Positions 38,230 to 47,206 of a stretch of 64,000 nt of DNA are shown here, piece after piece. Made by a program: the position numbers and the translations under genes. Under the pieces are notes generated by a model that saw only the letters and a list, made by a program, of their open reading frames with translations, made no database searches and was not told the DNA's origin. Position 1 is the stretch's first letter. Every line of letters starts with the position of its first letter. The DNA is from Microbacteriaceae bacterium (GTDB taxonomy: Bacteria; Actinomycetota; Actinomycetes; Actinomycetales; Microbacteriaceae), in NCBI GenBank assembly GCA_009780695.1, contig WQZN01000003.1, forward strand, positions 248,001-312,000, read 5' to 3'.

Positions 38230-39009
38230 TTATTTCGCCTCGAGCGGCCCGCGGTGCACCGCGAAGTTCGCGGCCTGCGCGACGGGGCGCAGCACGATGA
38301 GGTCCTGGTTGACGTGCCACGGCTGCGCCAGGGCGGAGACGATGACGGATGCCACGTCCTCCGCCACGAGCGGGTGGTCGACGCCGTCGTACACGGCTGC
38401 GGCCTTCGCCGCGTCGCCGCTGAGCCGGTTGAGCGAGAACTCCTCGGTCTGCACCATGCCGGGCGCGACCTCGATGACGCGGATGGGCTCGCCCTTGAGA
38501 TCGAGCCGCAGTGCGCCGATCAGACCGTGCACCGCGAACTTCGCCGCGTTGTAACCGCCGCCGTTCGCGTAGGCCTGGAGCCCGGCCGTGGAGGACACCG
38601 TCACGATGTCGGCGGACCCGGCATCCCTCGCGCCCGCCCGCAGCAGCGGCAGCAGCGCCTGCGTGACGCGCGCAACGGCGACGACGTTGACGTCGAGCAT
38701 CCAGCGCAGATCGTCGAGCTTCAGGTCGTCGATCGAGTCGGACCCGCGCGCGCCCCCCGCGTTGTTCACGAGCGCGTGCACCCCTCCGCTCTCGCCGAGC
38801 CACGCGGCGAGGCGGTCGACGTCGTCGTCGACGGTCAGGTCGGCGACGAAGGTCTCGAGGCCCGGCACATCGGCGGCGAGGGCGGTCAGGCGCTCGGCGC
38901 GGCGCGCGACGCCGACGACCCGCCAGCCGGCGGCGGCGAAGGCGCGGGCCGTCGCCTCCCCGATCCCCGAGCTCGCACCGGTGACGACGACACGCTTCGC
39001 TTCAGTCAT
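38230..39009 (-). CDS. Short-chain dehydrogenase/reductase (classical SDR)
   Basis: 259 residues. Cofactor motif TGASSGIG (10-17), NNAG, the catalytic Ser in TVSSTAGLQ and YNAAK (YxxxK) are complete. The GVARRAER turn with Arg after strand two suggests NADP(H). Closest in style to YdfG/serine-dehydrogenase-like SDRs acting on 3-hydroxy acids, but substrate is unproven. Alone on its strand between metY and a REP-rich gap. Confidence 0.9.
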   Translation of the reverse strand: MTEAKRVVVTGASSGIGEATARAFAAAGWRVVGVARRAERLTALAADVPGLETFVADLTVDDDVDRLAAWLGESGGVHALVNNAGGARGSDSIDDLKLDDLRWMLDVNVVAVARVTQALLPLLRAGARDAGSADIVTVSSTAGLQAYANGGGYNAAKFAVHGLIGALRLDLKGEPIRVIEVAPGMVQTEEFSLNRLSGDAAKAAAVYDGVDHPLVAEDVASVIVSALAQPWHVNQDLIVLRPVAQAANFAVHRGPLEAK

Positions 39010-39030
39010 GCGTCGATTCTGCCGGTTTCT

Positions 39031-39130
39031 CGCGGCGTCAGAACATGTCGGAATTGGCGGGGCGATTCCGCATTTCCTGACGCCGCGTGAGGGGTGTAAT
39101 TCCGCGCGGCGTCACATCCTGCGGGAATGG
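39031..39130. repeat. REP-like palindrome cluster, left of the endonuclease-like gene
   Basis: Contains CGCGGCGTCAG (39031-39041) paired with CTGACGCCGCG (39077-39087) and a third unit GCGCGGCGTCAC (39104-39115) followed by GCGGGAATGG. Units read as TTCCGCAT..CTGACGCCGCG in either orientation, as on the right side at 40283-40379. Confidence 0.75.
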
Positions 39131-39215
39131 CGGCCTCTGACCCGCATCAAACGACGCCCGGGAATCGCCCTGGGTGCCGTGCTGCGAACGCCCGCATCCT
39201 GACCAGACGGATGCC

Positions 39216-40130
39216 TCAGCCCTGCCAGCCGTTGAGCAGAAGAGCCGCGCGGATCATCCTGACAATGTCGTCGGTGGTGTGATGCTTGCGGATCCGAACG
39301 ATCGTCCATCCGAGCGCCGAGAGCTTGTTGAAGCGATCGACGTCGATGACGGCCCGCTCATCTCGGTGCCACCTCTCGCCCTCGTACTCGACGACGGTCA
39401 TGAATTTCTTCAGGACGAGGTCACCGATCGCGACGAGCCGCCCGTGCTCGTCGTAGATCGGCTCATTGTTCGCGGCCTCGGGCAGCCCTGCGCGCGCCAT
39501 CGCCAGACGCACGTCGGTCTCTTTCGGGGACCAGACCCGTGGCCGCAGCAGCGGAAGCGCTTCGCGGAGTTTGCGCGCGCCGGGGCGTGTGTTGTGACGC
39601 TTGACTGCGGCAGCGAGCTGCCGGTGGGAAGCGAGCGGGAACGGGTTGTCGGAGAGCATCCGGTCGCCTGCTCGAATGAGTTGGTCGAGAGTGAGCATCG
39701 GCGCCAACTCGCACCACAGCTCTGCCGGGGCGCGAACCGGGCGTCCGTTGAGACGGCGAACGGTCGCCTGTGGCGCTGAGTGCCCGCGAACCCATTTGCC
39801 TCGCGGCCGCTGATGCGGCACGGGCATCGACACATGGACTTCGAGGCGCTCGAGCCTTCGAGGCAGTGGCACGCCAAGGATCCGCGCCGCCGTCGCGTGG
39901 CTGAAGAACCATGTCGCCGGCAGATGCGCCTGATATGCGTCGCACAGCAGCGTGAACTTCCGGTCGTCGTCGGCGTTCTCAAGCAGGGCAATCGGTATGC
40001 GGACTCCGCGGAACGGGTCGCTCAGATCGCGTGCACGAAGCCGTCCGCGCGGGACGCCCTCGGCGTCGGACGCGGCCACGGTGAAGGGTGCCGTCTGAAG
40101 GTGAATGGGGAGCGCGCGGGGATGTCGCAT
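39216..40130 (-). CDS. AbiEi-like/DUF559 endonuclease-domain protein
   Basis: 304 residues. The C-terminal ~100 (LVLKKFMTVVEYEGERWHRDERAVIDVDRFNKLSALGWTIVRIRK) resemble the Vsr-like DUF559 PD-(D/E)XK nuclease fold, with an Asp, E-Y-E-G and a downstream D-x-x-R-x-x-x-L. The N-terminal half (FSHATAARILGVPLP, FRGVRIP) resembles AbiEi-type antitoxin-associated proteins. Such genes are common orphans in Microbacteriaceae. No partner toxin is adjacent. Lower GC than its flanks and bordered on both sides by REP-like palindromes. ATG 40130 chosen; the frame is open to 40199. Confidence 0.7.
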   Translation of the reverse strand: MRHPRALPIHLQTAPFTVAASDAEGVPRGRLRARDLSDPFRGVRIPIALLENADDDRKFTLLCDAYQAHLPATWFFSHATAARILGVPLPRRLERLEVHVSMPVPHQRPRGKWVRGHSAPQATVRRLNGRPVRAPAELWCELAPMLTLDQLIRAGDRMLSDNPFPLASHRQLAAAVKRHNTRPGARKLREALPLLRPRVWSPKETDVRLAMARAGLPEAANNEPIYDEHGRLVAIGDLVLKKFMTVVEYEGERWHRDERAVIDVDRFNKLSALGWTIVRIRKHHTTDDIVRMIRAALLLNGWQG

Positions 40131-40282
40131 GCACGCGAGTGTCGTGGAATGCGCGCTCGCGCCCCGGTGCGCCCTGTCGGATCGGTGGAGTTCCGCCACG
40201 CTCTCGACCCTGTGCTGGGCAAGACCGCGGGACTCGCCGAGGCATCCACCGGGCGTCGCAAATTGTCGAAATCGAGTCGTGA

Positions 40283-40379
40283 TTCCGGCATCAACTGACG
40301 CCGCGGATTCACAGCATGGCCTCGCGGCGTCGGTTGATGCGGGAATAGGTGCTGCATTTCCGCCTTAACTGACGCCGCG
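40283..40379. repeat. REP-like palindrome cluster, right of the endonuclease-like gene
   Basis: GCATCAACTGACGCCGCG (40288-40305) pairs with CGCGGCGTCGGTTGATGC (40323-40340) with one mismatch, and a third unit CTTAACTGACGCCGCG ends at 40379. Consensus TTCCGCATCAACTGACGCCGCG-like, as in the left cluster. Confidence 0.8.
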
Positions 40380-40406
40380 CGGTGGGTGGCGGGGCAGGCG
40401 GCGAGG

Positions 40407-41861
40407 TCAGGCTGTGGGCGCGGGCGCGGGCGCGTCGGCGAAGGCCTCGCGCGGCACGAAGAAGAGCAGCACGACGGATGCCACGGCGCCCGCCCCGCAG
40501 ATGACCCACACGGCCATGTACCCGCTCAGGCTCGCGGCCGTCGACGTCGCAGCCTGCGTGGCGCCGGTGAGCAGCACCACCCCGAACACGGCGGCGGCGA
40601 TCGACCCGCCGAGGGTCTTGGTCGTGTTGGTCATGCCGCTCGCGACCCCGGTCTGGCCGCGGGGCGCAGCGGCGGCAGCGGCGGCCGGCAGCGCCGCGAC
40701 GAGAGCGCCCGAGCCGAGACCCGCGATCAGCATGTTGACGAGCACCTCGGTCGTCGAGGCGTGGAACGGCAGGAACAGGAGGTAACCGATGCCCACGAGC
40801 GCCGAGGCGAGGATGAGGGCCCAACGCGGTGTCATCCACGACGAGACGAGCGGCAGCAGCACCGCGCCGACGATCATCGAGATCAGGTAGACGCCGATCA
40901 GCAGCGAGCGGCCCGAGGCGGCGAGGCCGAGGCCGTAGCCGTTCGACGGATCGGTGCCCGCGAAGGTCGACAGCGGGGCCTGGGCGCCGAGCAGGCTGAT
41001 GCCGATCAGGCCGGCGGTCGTGATGACGGGCCACATGGCGGGGCGCCGCATCACGCGCAGGTCGATGGCCGGGTCGTCCGCCCGCAGTTCACGGACCCCG
41101 AACGGCACGAGCGTGAGCAGCCCTGCCGCGATGATCACCCACACCCACACGCTGCCCGGCCCGGCCGAGCGCATGAGCGTCAGGCCTCCCGTGATGAGCA
41201 GCAGCGCGATCGACAGCACCACGAAGCCGCGCGCGTCGAGCCGGCGGCCCGGCAGCGGCTCGGACTCGGGCACCCCGAACAGGATCGCGAAGAACACGAG
41301 CGTGGTGCAGATCGCGGGGATCGTCAGCGTCACGGGCAGCGAGCCGAGCGAGGTGAACAGGATGCCCGAGAGCACGGCCCCCACGATCGCGCCCGCCTCG
41401 AGCGCCACGACGAGCAGGCCCGCGGCCCGCCGCGTCTGCGCGACCGCGGTCTGCGACCTCCGCCCGCGCTCGAAGATCAGCGCCACCTCGAGCGGCAGCC
41501 ACACGACATAGAAGCCCTGCAGCGCGAACGCGATGAGGTAGGTCGTGAAGCTGCCCGAGAAGGCGAGCGCCCAGGTCGAGCCCGCCGTGAGCGCGGTCGC
41601 GAGCAGCAGCATCCGCTTGTGCCCGAACATGTCGCCGAGCTTGGCGAGGATCGGCACGACGAGCGCCGAGAGCAGCAGCTGCGCGGCGTCGAACCAGTTG
41701 TAGTCGGCGTCGTGGATGCCGAGGTGCTTCACGATGTCGCTCACGAGCGGCACGTAGTAGCCCTGCAGCACGCCGCTCGTGAACTCCACGCAGAACAGCC
41801 AGCCGATGAGGGCGGCGGAGATGCCCAGGCGGGCGCGCGCGGCGGGCGACGTCAATGTCAT
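40407..41861 (-). CDS. MFS transporter, DHA2-like
   Basis: 484 residues, about fourteen helices. Motif A-like KLGDMFGHKRMLLLAT follows helix two and GALVAALPAAAAAAAPRGQTGVASGMTNTTKTLGGSIAAAVFG is the motif C-like end typical of DHA2 drug exporters. Probable multidrug or metabolite efflux. TAGCAT six bases before ATG 41861 points to a leaderless transcript. It ends in a Pro/Ala tail close to the REP cluster. Confidence 0.88.
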   Translation of the reverse strand: MTLTSPAARARLGISAALIGWLFCVEFTSGVLQGYYVPLVSDIVKHLGIHDADYNWFDAAQLLLSALVVPILAKLGDMFGHKRMLLLATALTAGSTWALAFSGSFTTYLIAFALQGFYVVWLPLEVALIFERGRRSQTAVAQTRRAAGLLVVALEAGAIVGAVLSGILFTSLGSLPVTLTIPAICTTLVFFAILFGVPESEPLPGRRLDARGFVVLSIALLLITGGLTLMRSAGPGSVWVWVIIAAGLLTLVPFGVRELRADDPAIDLRVMRRPAMWPVITTAGLIGISLLGAQAPLSTFAGTDPSNGYGLGLAASGRSLLIGVYLISMIVGAVLLPLVSSWMTPRWALILASALVGIGYLLFLPFHASTTEVLVNMLIAGLGSGALVAALPAAAAAAAPRGQTGVASGMTNTTKTLGGSIAAAVFGVVLLTGATQAATSTAASLSGYMAVWVICGAGAVASVVLLFFVPREAFADAPAPAPTA

Positions 41862-41867
41862 GCACGG

Positions 41868-41873
41868 ATGCTA
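41868..41873 (-). promoter_or_regulatory. -10 box of the DHA2-like MFS gene
   Basis: TAGCAT on the minus strand, six bases before ATG 41861. Confidence 0.6.
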
Positions 41874-41902
41874 GCGGCGCCCGCCGCGCGCGATGCGTCA
41901 GC

Positions 41903-43066
41903 TCAGGGCTTGCCGGCGAGCTGGCGGCTCACGATGTCGCGCATGATCTCGTTCGTGCCGCCGTAGATGCGGTGCACGCGCGCGTCGGCGAAGGCGCGGG
42001 TGATGTTGTACTCGTTCATGTAGCCGTAGCCGCCGTGCAGCTGCAGGCACGTGTCGAGCACCTCCCACTCGCGCTCGGTCGCCCAGAACTTGACCTTCGC
42101 CGCCTCTTCGGCCGAGAGCCTGCCGTCCTTGTACGCGAGCAGGGCGCGGTCGATGTAGGCCCACAGGGCGTCGACCGTGGCCGAGACATCCGCCAGCTTG
42201 AAGCGCGTGTTCTGGAAGTCGACGATGCGCTGGCCGAAGGCCTGCCGGCTCTTGGTGTACTCGAGCGTCCAGCCGAGCGCGGCCTGCGCGGCGCTCGCGC
42301 CCGCGACGCCGATGGAGAGCCGCTCGAGCGGCAGGTTCATCATGAGCTGCACGAAGCCGCGGCCCTCGACACCGCCGAGCAGGTTCTCGTCGGGCACGAA
42401 CACGTCGCTGAACGACAGCTCGGCGGTGTCGTGGCCGTGCGAGCCGAGCTTGCTCAGCTTCTTGCCGTGCTGGAAGCCGGGCATGCCGTTCTCGATGAGC
42501 ATGATGCTGAAGGCATCCGGCCGATTGCCCTCGCCCGTCTTCACGAACGTCACGACGACGTCCGCGGTCGCGCCGCTCGAGATGAAGGTCTTCGCGCCGT
42601 TGACGAGGTAGCCGCCGTCGACCTTCTTGGCGGTGGTCGCGATGCCGCGCAGATCGGAGCCTGCACCGGGCTCGGTCATGGCGAGCGCGCCGATCACCTC
42701 GGCCGTGGCCATGCGCGGCAGCCAGGTGGCCTTCTGCTCGTCGGTGCCCATGTGCACGAGGTAGGGCACGGCGAGGTCGTCCTGGATTCCGAAGGCGCCG
42801 GCGAGCGAACCTGCGCCGGCCGCGATGACCTCTTCACTGACGACGGTGCGGAAGCGGTAGTCCTGCAGCATGCCCGCGCCGCCGAACTCCTCGGGCACGG
42901 ACAGCCCGATGATGCCGAGCTCGGCCGCGGCCTTCATCGTCGCGCGGTCGATCTCGCCGGCTTCGTCCCAGCGGGCGATGTCGGCATTGGTGGCGTGCTT
43001 CTTGACGAACGCCTTCACCAGATCGCGGAAAGCTTCGTGGTCCTCGTCGTAGATGTCCCGCTCCAT
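41903..43066 (-). CDS. Acyl-CoA dehydrogenase
   Basis: 387 residues. ALAMTEPGAGSDL (FAD/substrate loop), RQAFGQRIVDFQ and LQLHGGYGYMNEY are ACAD signatures. The usual MCAD catalytic Glu position reads G in YGGTNEI; instead E248 in LPLERLS occupies the place used by long-chain and isovaleryl-CoA dehydrogenases. So it probably acts on long or branched acyl chains. GGGAGG precedes ATG 43066 and TAGCAT (43108-43103, minus) is a likely -10. No beta-oxidation partner is adjacent. Confidence 0.93.
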   Translation of the reverse strand: MERDIYDEDHEAFRDLVKAFVKKHATNADIARWDEAGEIDRATMKAAAELGIIGLSVPEEFGGAGMLQDYRFRTVVSEEVIAAGAGSLAGAFGIQDDLAVPYLVHMGTDEQKATWLPRMATAEVIGALAMTEPGAGSDLRGIATTAKKVDGGYLVNGAKTFISSGATADVVVTFVKTGEGNRPDAFSIMLIENGMPGFQHGKKLSKLGSHGHDTAELSFSDVFVPDENLLGGVEGRGFVQLMMNLPLERLSIGVAGASAAQAALGWTLEYTKSRQAFGQRIVDFQNTRFKLADVSATVDALWAYIDRALLAYKDGRLSAEEAAKVKFWATEREWEVLDTCLQLHGGYGYMNEYNITRAFADARVHRIYGGTNEIMRDIVSRQLAGKP

Positions 43067-43209
43067 TGCGAGATTCCTCCCTGTCGGTCAGCCGGTTGGC
43101 TGCGATGCTAGTGAGCGCGGCGTGCGGGTCGGCGGGATGCTGTGGGTTCACCCCGATCGCAGGGCCGCCGCACCGCCCCGCGCTTGTCGGAAGCCGACAT
43201 CGGCGCCGG

Positions 43210-43215
43210 TAGCCT
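43210..43215 (+). promoter_or_regulatory. -10 box of ung
   Basis: TAGCCT six bases before ATG 43222. Confidence 0.6.
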
Positions 43216-43221
43216 CGAGCC

Positions 43222-43914
43222 ATGACCCCCGGTAAGTCGCTGACCGAGCTCGCCGCCGACGGCGCCATGGACCCGGGCTGGGCCGGCGCCCTCGCGCCCG
43301 TCGCCGACCGCATCGCCGCGATGGGCGACTTCCTGCGCGCCGAGAACGCGGCGGGGCGCGGTTACCTGCCGGCCGGCCCGAACGTGCTGCGCGCGTTCTC
43401 GTATCCGCTGGCGGATGTCCGTGTGCTCATCGTCGGGCAGGACCCGTACCCGACCCCCGGCCACCCCATCGGCCTCTCCTTCGCCGTCGAGCGGCACGTG
43501 AGGCCGGTGCCGCGCTCGCTGCAGAACATCTACAAGGAGCTGCGCGACGACCTCGGCGTGCCCGCCGCCGAGCACGGCGACCTGACCGCGTGGGCCGAGC
43601 ACGGCGTCATGCTGCTCAACCGTGTGCTCACGGTGCGGCCGGGCGCCGCCGCCTCGCACCGGGGCAAGGGCTGGGAGGCCGTGACCGAGCACGCCATCCG
43701 CGTGCTGGTCGAGCGCGGCGGCCCGCTCGTCGCGATCCTGTGGGGGCGGGATGCCGGCACGCTGCGCCCTCTGCTCGGGAACGTCCCGATCATCGCCTCG
43801 GCGCACCCGTCGCCCCTGTCGGCCTCCGGCGGCTTCTTCGGGTCGAAGCCGTTCTCGCGCGCGAACGACCTGCTCGTGCAGCAAGGGGGAGCGCCCGTCG
43901 ACTGGGCCCTGTGA
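43222..43914 (+). CDS. ung: Uracil-DNA glycosylase, family 1
   Basis: 230 residues. Water-activating motif [16 protein letters not shown] with D74, [12 protein letters not shown], and the DNA-intercalation loop [21 protein letters not shown] are all present. Excises uracil from DNA as the first step of base excision repair, relevant to a very GC-rich genome prone to cytosine deamination. Leaderless ATG. Followed on the same strand by a GNAT gene with its own -10. Confidence 0.97.
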   Translation: MTPGKSLTELAADGAMDPGWAGALAPVADRIAAMGDFLRAENAAGRGYLPAGPNVLRAFSYPLADVRVLIVGQDPYPTPGHPIGLSFAVERHVRPVPRSLQNIYKELRDDLGVPAAEHGDLTAWAEHGVMLLNRVLTVRPGAAASHRGKGWEAVTEHAIRVLVERGGPLVAILWGRDAGTLRPLLGNVPIIASAHPSPLSASGGFFGSKPFSRANDLLVQQGGAPVDWAL

Positions 43915-43965
43915 ACAGCTTGTTTCGGGGCGCGGGCGGCGTGACATCCGCGGCCGTCCGCCTTC

Positions 43966-43971
43966 TAGGCT
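43966..43971 (+). promoter_or_regulatory. -10 box of GNAT gene
   Basis: TAGGCT seven bases before ATG 43979. Confidence 0.6.
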
Positions 43972-43978
43972 GGGTCGC

Positions 43979-44566
43979 ATGCTGGAAGAGGAATACCAAC
44001 CGCGGCGCGTGCTGCCGCACCATCTGCGCAAGCCGGTGAAGCCCGAGGCGCCGTTCTCGTACAGCATCCGCGACGCCGTTCCGGAGGATCTGCCGGGCAT
44101 CCGCGAGATCTACAACTACTACGTCACCAACTCGACGGTGACCTTCGACGACAAGCCCTCGACGCTCGCGTTCTGGCGCAAGAAGTACGAGAGCATCCGC
44201 AAGGCGGGCATGCCGTTCCTCGTGGCCGAGAGCCCGAGCGGGCAGATCCTCGGCTACACGCTCGTCTCGCCGTGGTCGGCGAAGGCCGGCTACCGCTACA
44301 CGGTCGAGAACTCGATCTACCTCGGGCCGGCGGCCACCGGCAAGGGGCTCGGCGGCCCGCTGCTCACGGCGCTGCTCGACCGGGCACGGGAGGCCGGCAT
44401 CCGCGAGATCATCGCCGTGATCGCCGACCAGGGTGCCGACGCATCGGTCAAGATGCACGAGCGGCTCGGCTTCACCGAGGTGGGCCGCATGGGCAAGGTC
44501 GGCTTCAAGTTCGACCGCTGGCTCGGCACGATCACGATGCAGAAGTCGCTGCGCGGCAAGAAGTAG
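43979..44566 (+). CDS. GNAT N-acetyltransferase of the phosphinothricin/methionine-sulfone type
   Basis: 195 residues. After a ~25-residue basic extension, SIRDAVPEDLPGIREIYNYYVTNSTVTFDDKP is the hallmark N-terminus of the Pat/Bar/MddA group. ENSIYLGPAATGKGLGGPLLTALLDRA carries the acetyl-CoA pyrophosphate loop (Q/R-x-x-G-x-G/A variant ATGKGLG). Members acetylate phosphinothricin or methionine sulfone/sulfoximine. Substrate unproven. ATG is the first base pair after the -10 spacing, consistent with a leaderless message. Confidence 0.88.
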   Translation: MLEEEYQPRRVLPHHLRKPVKPEAPFSYSIRDAVPEDLPGIREIYNYYVTNSTVTFDDKPSTLAFWRKKYESIRKAGMPFLVAESPSGQILGYTLVSPWSAKAGYRYTVENSIYLGPAATGKGLGGPLLTALLDRAREAGIREIIAVIADQGADASVKMHERLGFTEVGRMGKVGFKFDRWLGTITMQKSLRGKK

Positions 44567-44606
44567 CGCGCGGATGCCCCGGCCCCGGCTGTGCGGCACA
44601 AAATCC

Positions 44607-44650
44607 ACTGTGGGGCATATGAGAGCCGCGGCTCTCATATGCCCCACAGT
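44607..44650. terminator. 44-bp perfect palindrome between convergent genes
   Basis: Arms of 22 bases (44607-44628 and 44629-44650) with no spacer and no mismatch; AAAA on the left and GGAAAA on the right. It lies between the GNAT gene (+) and the membrane-protein operon (-), a bidirectional terminator position. A gapless palindrome of this length is unusual. Confidence 0.8.
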
Positions 44651-44676
44651 AGGAAAAGTGCCCGGCGGGTGACGGC

Positions 44677-45447
44677 TCAGGCCCGCGGCACGGCCCGGCG
44701 CAGGCCGAGGTAGGCGACGACGGCGCAGACGGCGGCGAGGGGGATCGACCACGCGACCACGCCGAGGCTGCCGTTGGCCTGGAACCAGGCGCCGACGGCC
44801 TCCCACGAGCGCGTCCGCACGATGACTGTGCCGGCCGCGAGCACCGCGAGCAGGAAGACCGCGCCGACCACATACAGGCCGGCCGCGCGCCAGCGGACGT
44901 AGACGGCGCCGAAGATCGAGCCGAGGAACATCGTGCCGAGCATCGCGAAGTAGAACGTGAACGCGCGCTGCCAGAGCGGGCCCGTGCCGAAGTAGATCGT
45001 CTGGAACATGTGGCCGCCGACGCCCCAGCCGTGCGTCCACTGCTCGAGATAGCTGAGCAGCAGGAAGCCCGCCGTGAACATCGCCGAGTGCACCACGAAC
45101 ATCAGCGCGGTGCCGAGGTAGTAGTCGCGTCGCGTCGACGACAGGCTCAGCGAGTACGTGAACGTCGTGCTCATGAGGACGATCGCGAGGATCGCCTGAT
45201 AGACGAGCAGATAGAAGATCGAGCCCGTGTACTGCGTGCTCTGGTCGAGGTTCGTCTCGCCTGTGCCGGCCCTGATCAGGTACCAGATCACGAGGTTGAC
45301 GCCGAGGATCAGCATGAGGATGCCCCACGGGAGCACCACGGACGTGAGCCAGTTCACGTAGTGCAGGCGCACGACGCGGGTGATGCGCGCGGGCCCGGAG
45401 ATGGTGCGGGGTGCGGATGCCCCGACCGGGGCCGTCAGAACCGACAT
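44677..45447 (-). CDS. ABC-type six-helix membrane protein, second of a pair
   Basis: 256 residues with about six transmembrane helices. It is a clear paralogue of the gene upstream: both share VVRLHYVNWLTSV, YQAILAIVLMSTTFTYSLSLSSTRRDYYLGTALMF and GSIFGAVYVRWRAAGLYV. Probably the permease subunit of the ABC transporter encoded upstream, as in YtrABC-like systems. AGGAGGAGAAC precedes ATG 45447. Gap to its partner is ten bases. Confidence 0.85.
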   Translation of the reverse strand: MSVLTAPVGASAPRTISGPARITRVVRLHYVNWLTSVVLPWGILMLILGVNLVIWYLIRAGTGETNLDQSTQYTGSIFYLLVYQAILAIVLMSTTFTYSLSLSSTRRDYYLGTALMFVVHSAMFTAGFLLLSYLEQWTHGWGVGGHMFQTIYFGTGPLWQRAFTFYFAMLGTMFLGSIFGAVYVRWRAAGLYVVGAVFLLAVLAAGTVIVRTRSWEAVGAWFQANGSLGVVAWSIPLAAVCAVVAYLGLRRAVPRA

Positions 45448-45457
45448 GTTCTCCTCC

Positions 45458-46234
45458 TCAGCTCTTGGGGGTTGCCCGGCGCAGCGCGAGGTGGCCGATG
45501 ACGGCGAACAGGGCGGCGGGCAGCAGCAGCCACGCCGCGAAGCCCGCGGGGCCGACGGCGACGAACCAGGCGCCGACCGACATCCACCACTGGTTGAACG
45601 TGATGAGCGCGATCGAGCCGAGCAGCACGAGCACCATCGCACCGCCGAGCACGTACAGTCCGACCGCGTGCCAGCGCACGAACACCGCGCCGAACACCGA
45701 GCCGACGCATTGCATGAACACGACGAACGAGAAGAAGGTCAGCAGGCGCAGACCGAGGCCGCCGGTGCCGTACAGCGGCGTGTGGAAGATCTGCGCGTGC
45801 ACGCCCCAGCCGGTGGTCCACTCCTCGAGGTACGACATCGCCGTGAAGATGAACGAGAAGCCCGCCGACTGGATGAGGAACATCAGCCACGTGCCGAGCG
45901 AGAAGTCGCGGCGCGTCGAGCTGAGCCCGAGCGCGTAGGCGAAGGTCAGGTTCGTCGCCTGCACCGCGAACACGATCTGATACGGCAGGAAGTAGATCAG
46001 ACCCGGCACGTTGCCCTGGCCGCTCTGCACGTTCTGACCCGTCGCGTAGACGACGAGCGCCTGCACGATCCAGAACACGAGGAAGATCAGGAGCGCGATG
46101 TTGAGCGGCGCGATGACCGAGTTCAGGCGGTTCGCGTAGTGCAGGCGCACGATGCGCCACACGCGTTCGAACGAGGATGCCGGGCCGGTGGCGGTGTTGC
46201 GGGCGCCCGGTTCCAGGATGCCGACGGCGGTCAT
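45458..46234 (-). CDS. ABC-type six-helix membrane protein, first of a pair
   Basis: 258 residues, about six helices. Shared blocks with the next gene include IVRLHYANRLNSVIAPLN, TFAYALGLSSTRRDFSLGTWLMFL and GSVFGAVFVRWHAVGLYVLG. The start codon overlaps the ATPase stop as ATGA. The two proteins presumably form a heterodimeric permease. Substrate unknown; homologous GntR-controlled systems in Gram-positives respond to cell-wall stress, which is inference only. Confidence 0.85.
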   Translation of the reverse strand: MTAVGILEPGARNTATGPASSFERVWRIVRLHYANRLNSVIAPLNIALLIFLVFWIVQALVVYATGQNVQSGQGNVPGLIYFLPYQIVFAVQATNLTFAYALGLSSTRRDFSLGTWLMFLIQSAGFSFIFTAMSYLEEWTTGWGVHAQIFHTPLYGTGGLGLRLLTFFSFVVFMQCVGSVFGAVFVRWHAVGLYVLGGAMVLVLLGSIALITFNQWWMSVGAWFVAVGPAGFAAWLLLPAALFAVIGHLALRRATPKS

Positions 46235-47184
46235 CGCCGTGCCCCTGCTGTACGGCGCCCGCGGAGCGCGGCGGCCTCGGCGGCGGGGGCCGCGGCGTCG
46301 TTCAGCACGCCGCCCGTGCGGCGCACGATGAGCTGCTGCAGGGTCACCGGGGTGAGCTGCAGGCCGGAGTTCAGGGCATCCGCCCGCACGACGTCGTCGA
46401 TGCCGTCGACGAGGACGGATGCCGTGCCGCCGAGCTCTTCGCGATGCAGCGTCTCCACCCGGCCGCGGGCGAGGAACGCGTCGACCTCGGCCCGGGGGCC
46501 GATGACGCTCGCGGCGCGGCCGCGCAGTTCCTCGGCGGGGGAGTCGAGGATGACGCGCCCCTGGTCGATGACGACCACGTGCTCGAGCAGGTTCGCGACC
46601 TCGTCGATCAGGTGGGTGCTCAGCACGACGGTGCGCGGGAACTTGGCGTAGTCGGTGAGCAGGCGGTCGTAGAAGATCTGCCGGGCGACGGCGTCGAGGC
46701 CGAGGTACGGCTCGTCGAAGAACGTCAGCGGCGCCCGGCTCGCGAGGCCGACGATCACACCGACGGCGCTGAGCTGCCCGCGCGAGAGCTTCTTGATGCG
46801 GCGGTTCAGCGGCAGACGGAAGTCGTCGACGAGCTGCGCCGCGAAGTCGGCGTCCCAGTTCTCGAAGAACCACGGGGCGGAGGTGAGGACGTGCTTCGGC
46901 TTGAAGTCGTCGGGGTACTTCTGGCTCTCCTTGATGAACGCGATGTGCTGCAGGACGCTCGCGTTCTCCGCGGGCCGCTGGCCGAAGACGCGGGCCTCGC
47001 CCTCGCTCGGGAAGTCCTGCCCGGTGAGCACGTGCATGAGCGTGGTCTTGCCCGCGCCGTTGCGGCCGAGCAGGCCCGTGATGGACCCGGCGGGAATGGT
47101 GACGGTGACATCGTCGAGCGCGGTCATCGCGCCGAAGCGCTTGGTCAGGCCGCGGGTTTCGATGGCCGGAGTTGCGGTGGTCAT
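46231..47184 (-). CDS. ABC transporter ATP-binding protein
   Basis: 317 residues. Walker A GRNGAGKT (40-47), Q-loop IAFIKESQKYPDD, a signature LSRGQ (variant of LSGGQ), Walker B LTFFDEPYLGLD and switch His in LSTHLIDEV are complete. The C-terminal ~100 residues form a regulatory extension without known motif. ATG 47184 lies 22 bases after the GntR stop, and the gene overlaps its first permease, so the four form one operon. Confidence 0.94.
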   Translation of the reverse strand: MTTATPAIETRGLTKRFGAMTALDDVTVTIPAGSITGLLGRNGAGKTTLMHVLTGQDFPSEGEARVFGQRPAENASVLQHIAFIKESQKYPDDFKPKHVLTSAPWFFENWDADFAAQLVDDFRLPLNRRIKKLSRGQLSAVGVIVGLASRAPLTFFDEPYLGLDAVARQIFYDRLLTDYAKFPRTVVLSTHLIDEVANLLEHVVVIDQGRVILDSPAEELRGRAASVIGPRAEVDAFLARGRVETLHREELGGTASVLVDGIDDVVRADALNSGLQLTPVTLQQLIVRRTGGVLNDAAAPAAEAAALRGRRTAGARR

Positions 47185-47206
47185 TGCTCGTCCTAGCTGT
47201 GTTGGT

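Noticed and set aside
39031-40379. CRISPR-like array from the repeated CTGACGCCGCG units
   Set aside because: Units alternate in orientation, spacing is irregular, a gene lies between the clusters and there are no cas genes.
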